Below are positions 5,634 to 7,007 of a stretch of DNA of 7,007 nucleotides, in pieces. The DNA comes from Microcaldota archaeon (lineage in GTDB: Archaea; Micrarchaeota; Micrarchaeia; Anstonellales; Anstonellaceae), in contig JAOAKE010000042.1 in NCBI GenBank assembly GCA_026413805.1, positions 1-7,007 on the forward strand, written 5' to 3'. The translations under genes were made by a program, and so were the position numbers. Positions within the stretch are counted from its first letter, which is position 1. Every line of letters begins with the position of its first letter. Below the pieces are notes generated by a model. It did not search any database and was not told the origin of the DNA. It saw nothing but the letters and a program-made list of their open reading frames with translations.

Positions 5634-5664
5634 CTTGCTATGCCCGAAAGGGCACCAAAGCAAG
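5634..5664 (+). other. Hairpin with GAAA tetraloop
   Basis: UGCCC-GAAA-GGGCA (5641-5654) closes a GNRA tetraloop. An outer stem CUUGCU/AGCAAG (5634-5639 with 5659-5664) stacks under it, separated by an A and a CCAA internal loop. It starts 10 nt after the winged-helix gene stop. No U-run follows, so it is not a simple terminator. It could be a 3' UTR structure or part of a small RNA. Confidence 0.5.
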
Positions 5665-5679
5665 GCGACCAAATGACAC

Positions 5680-5751
5680 TTTTGGGGAACATGGGGGCGC
5701 TGCAATTCACCTCCCACACCCTCCTTTTCTTTGCGCCCCCCTTCCCCAAAA
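5680..5751 (+). repeat. Long imperfect inverted repeat, possible structured RNA or promoter-upstream site
   Basis: TTTTGGGG (5680-5687) pairs with CCCCAAAA (5744-5751), and GGGGGCGC (5693-5700) pairs with GCGCCCCC (5733-5740). These give 16 base pairs with a 5/3-nt internal loop and a 32-nt pyrimidine-rich apical loop. The loop contains CACCTCC, identical to the anti-Shine-Dalgarno core. The repeat ends 7 bp before the TATA box of the next gene. RNA structure and DNA operator are both possible. Confidence 0.55.
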
Positions 5752-5758
5752 TATGGGC

Positions 5759-5766
5759 ATATAAAT
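5759..5766 (+). promoter_or_regulatory. TATA box for the leaderless 306-aa gene
   Basis: ATATAAAT is centred about 25 bp before the ATG at 5787, the normal archaeal distance from TATA box to transcription start. No Shine-Dalgarno site lies between them. The transcript should therefore begin at or within a few bases of the start codon. Confidence 0.65.
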
Positions 5767-5786
5767 CTTACTTGCGAATTTAGCGC

Positions 5787-6707
5787 ATGGACGGCCAGCA
5801 GGAACGCACGATAATCATATCGAGCAGGGAGCTTGTTGAGCACACCGTTCTTTCAAGAAGGAAAAACGAGCTGGCATTCAAGCGCGACTTTCTTCTTCGG
5901 ACGGGGGCAAAGCCCGATGACTTGCATGTCAAAAGCATTTGCGAAGAGCTTGCGCATGTGGAGGCAAAGCTTGCCCCAATTGCAGAAAAGCTTGAAATAG
6001 CCGACATGATAAGCGTGGTGCCGCGAAGAAAGGAAATCTCGGAACTGACTGAAAAGATAAACAAATACTCGCGCGGCGAGCTGGACTTGGCTGTCAGGGA
6101 AAAGCGCGGCGAGGCATATGAACTTATGAAAAAAAGGGCTGTGCTGGTGAGAGAGAACTTTGACCGCCGCGAAGACATAGCAAGGATGACAATTTTCTTA
6201 AATACCCTGCCAAGAAAGGACGGCGAGGCTCTTGCCTCCCTCATAGAAGAGGGGCAGGGGCCAGATGTGGATGTCTCATTTTTGCCAAAGGAGAAGCAGC
6301 AGGAGCTTGTCAACCTTGCTGCCCGGCTTGGGAGGCAGTGCTGTGTCTATGCAGGCTCCTTTTCGCTTGATAAAAAAAAAGTTGAGCTGGCAGAAATAAA
6401 GGCGCGGGAAGAAGTCCTAAAGACGGTCCTGGGTGGAAAGCGGATTTGGGTTTCAGCTGACAGGATTTCTGAGTTTGAGGAAAATGAAAAAAGAATAGCC
6501 GAGCTTTTGGCAAAAATACAGGCAAAGGGGACAGAAAAGCAGGCAAGAAAGCTCTCAGAAGAAGAGGCTGCCAATTTTGACAGGATGCAAACGGACTACT
6601 TGTCAGCCCTCCAAAAGAGGGCAGAGTTTGCAAAAGGCATGGAGCTTTCTGAAACCGCCAAGGTATACAAGAAGGGCGCATGGAAAAAGCTTGACGAGGC
6701 CTACTAA
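5787..6707 (+). CDS. Charged coiled-coil protein, function unknown
   Basis: I do not recognise this 306-aa protein. It is rich in Lys, Glu, Arg and Ala, has no signal peptide or membrane segment, and is mostly helical. Coiled-coil-like stretches lie near 13-75 and 100-135, and at 195-285 (EENEKRIAELLAKIQAKGTE at 231-250). A less charged middle part (136-192) contains a paired cysteine (GRQCCVYAG, 182-190). GKRIWVSADRISEFEE (217-232) may be a small structured element, and the end reads KKGAWKKLDEAY. There are no nucleotide-binding or catalytic motifs. Its transcript is probably leaderless from the TATA box at 5759. Codon use and frame are consistent throughout, and opposite-strand readings are serine-rich shadows. 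A structural or nucleic-acid-associated role is possible from charge alone, but nothing specific supports it. Confidence 0.8.
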   Translation: MDGQQERTIIISSRELVEHTVLSRRKNELAFKRDFLLRTGAKPDDLHVKSICEELAHVEAKLAPIAEKLEIADMISVVPRRKEISELTEKINKYSRGELDLAVREKRGEAYELMKKRAVLVRENFDRREDIARMTIFLNTLPRKDGEALASLIEEGQGPDVDVSFLPKEKQQELVNLAARLGRQCCVYAGSFSLDKKKVELAEIKAREEVLKTVLGGKRIWVSADRISEFEENEKRIAELLAKIQAKGTEKQARKLSEEEAANFDRMQTDYLSALQKRAEFAKGMELSETAKVYKKGAWKKLDEAY

Positions 6708-6730
6708 AGGCGCCCGGCAGTTAGCAAGCC

Positions 6731-6738
6731 TTTTTAAT
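6731..6738 (+). promoter_or_regulatory. Probable TATA element of tRNA-Ile, overlapping a T-run
   Basis: TTTTTAAT is centred about 30 bp upstream of the tRNA 5' end at 6765, a usual distance for a short trimmed leader. The same T-run (6731-6735) lies 24 bp after the 306-aa gene stop and could also end that transcript. Confidence 0.4.
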
Positions 6739-6764
6739 GCTCTTTTGCAGAACACTTTCCACTC

Positions 6765-6876
6765 GGGCCGGTAGCTTAGCCTGGTTGGAGCGTTCGACTG
6801 ATAAATCCATGTTGGCTTGTGCTCAGCTGGAGGCTTTGAAATCGAAAGGTCGAGAGTTCAAATCTCTCCCGGCCCA
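6765..6876 (+). tRNA. tRNA-Ile(GAU) with a 37-nt intron
   Basis: Acceptor arms GGGCCGG (6765-6771) and CCGGCCC (6869-6875) pair fully, and the discriminator is A6876. The D arm is GCTT/GAGC (one U-G) with GG at 6783-6784. Anticodon stem TTCGA (6793-6797) pairs with TCGAA (6842-6846), and the loop is C-U-GAU-A-A with GAU at 6800-6802. The T arm is GAGAG/CTCTC with loop TTCAAAT. Exons are 6765-6803 and 6841-6876, giving a 75-nt mature tRNA. The intron is 6804-6840, at the standard 37/38 position. An A-run at both junctions allows a one-base shift either way with the same product. CCA is not encoded. The GGGCCGG acceptor is typical of archaeal tRNA-Ile. Splicing would need the tRNA endonuclease acting on a bulge-helix-bulge, which here is imperfect. 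Confidence 0.9.
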
Positions 6877-6880
6877 TCTT

Positions 6881-6988
6881 TTATATCCCTATTTCAAAAA
6901 ATGTGCCAGAGTAAGCTACGAGTATGTAGCGAAGGGACTTTCCAAGGGCAGTGGCTGCAAGAAAATGCAGGATGGGTATCTTCATTAC
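6881..6988 (-). CDS. C-terminal fragment of a VTT/DedA-like (YqaA-type) membrane protein
   Basis: Only the last 35 codons are present, ending in TAA at 6881-6883. The upstream part is lost at the contig end. The peptide (VMKIPILHFLAATALGKSLR, then YILVAYSGTFFEIGI) is a basic-flanked membrane helix. Small-residue-rich text plus LGKSLRYILVAYSG is what ends many YqaA/SNARE-associated (VTT) proteins, polytopic proteins of the DedA superfamily. The family call rests on one helix and is tentative. The reading frame itself is credible because it is open up to the adapter junction. The gene converges on the tRNA with a 4-bp gap. Confidence 0.5.
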   Translation of the reverse strand, partial: VMKIPILHFLAATALGKSLRYILVAYSGTFFEIGI

Positions 6989-7007
6989 CTGTCTCTTATA
7001 CACATCT
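6989..7007. other. Nextera/Tn5 mosaic-end adapter (not genomic)
   Basis: CTGTCTCTTATACACATCT is the exact 19-bp Tn5 mosaic end used in Nextera libraries, sitting at the extreme end of the sequence. It is untrimmed adapter, so codons read through it (upstream of 6988 on the minus strand) are not real. Confidence 0.93.

Noticed and set aside
5552..5843. Minus-strand frames across the 5624-5786 gap
   Set aside because: They overlap the 3' end of a real gene and the inverted repeats, and the composition is not protein-like. The GGAGGTG on that strand is the complement of the hairpin loop and is not followed by a credible gene.
5780..6313. 177-aa and neighbouring minus-strand frames opposite the 306-aa gene
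   Set aside because: They are Ser-rich antisense shadows without a Shine-Dalgarno site, promoter or recognisable motif.
6915..6930. GCTAC/GTAGC inverted repeat downstream of the tRNA
   Set aside because: It lies inside the coding sequence of the membrane-protein fragment and is only 5 bp, so it is probably chance.
1..7007. CRISPR array, insertion sequence or integrase/att site at the tRNA
   Set aside because: No spaced direct repeats, transposase, terminal inverted repeats or second copy of the tRNA 3' end is visible. The Tn5 end at 6989 is library adapter.

Overview
The window looks like one end of a contig from a DPANN-type archaeon, with Micrarchaeota, Diapherotrites or a relative as my guess. 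The evidence is a class III signal-peptide pilin-like protein (GQAAMEYL...YGWALL), TATA boxes about 25 bp ahead of start codons, GGTGG/GGTGAT Shine-Dalgarno sites, a tRNA-Ile with an intron at position 37/38, and archaeal-style PIN and ERCC4 nucleases. The last 19 bases (6989-7007) are the Nextera/Tn5 mosaic-end adapter, so genomic sequence stops at 6988.

Positions 1-2270 (minus strand) hold a four-gene run that begins at a clear TATA box near 2263. In order of transcription these are a 176-aa coiled-coil protein of unknown function, a metallo-beta-lactamase-fold nuclease, a small 102-aa beta-rich protein, and a pilin-like secreted protein cut off by the window edge.

Positions 2301-4943 (minus strand) hold a second tightly packed run: a 184-aa helical protein with a UPF0175-like HTH segment, a PIN-domain protein (together resembling a toxin-antitoxin pair), a secreted protein with six C-x13-C repeats, and a stand-alone ERCC4/XPF-type nuclease with an HhH tail. 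The nuclease has no ATG/GTG/TTG codon that keeps its catalytic VDSRE motif. A CTG with a perfect Shine-Dalgarno site is the best start.

Positions 4944-5140 are a divergent promoter region. The plus-strand side carries CATG-centred operators repeated every 11 bp, just downstream of a TATA box, ahead of a coiled-coil winged-helix regulator gene (5141-5623). Positions 5624-5786 hold two strong inverted repeats, one with a GAAA tetraloop and one with 8+8 bp arms, and then the promoter of an apparently leaderless gene for a 306-aa charged coiled-coil protein (5787-6707).

Positions 6708-6988 hold the intron-containing tRNA-Ile(GAU). Convergent to it is the C-terminal end of what looks like a VTT/DedA-like (YqaA-type) membrane protein, cut by the contig end.

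The shared theme is nucleic-acid processing: an MBL nuclease, a PIN nuclease, an ERCC4 nuclease and two HTH proteins. No CRISPR array, insertion sequence or complete mobile element is visible.
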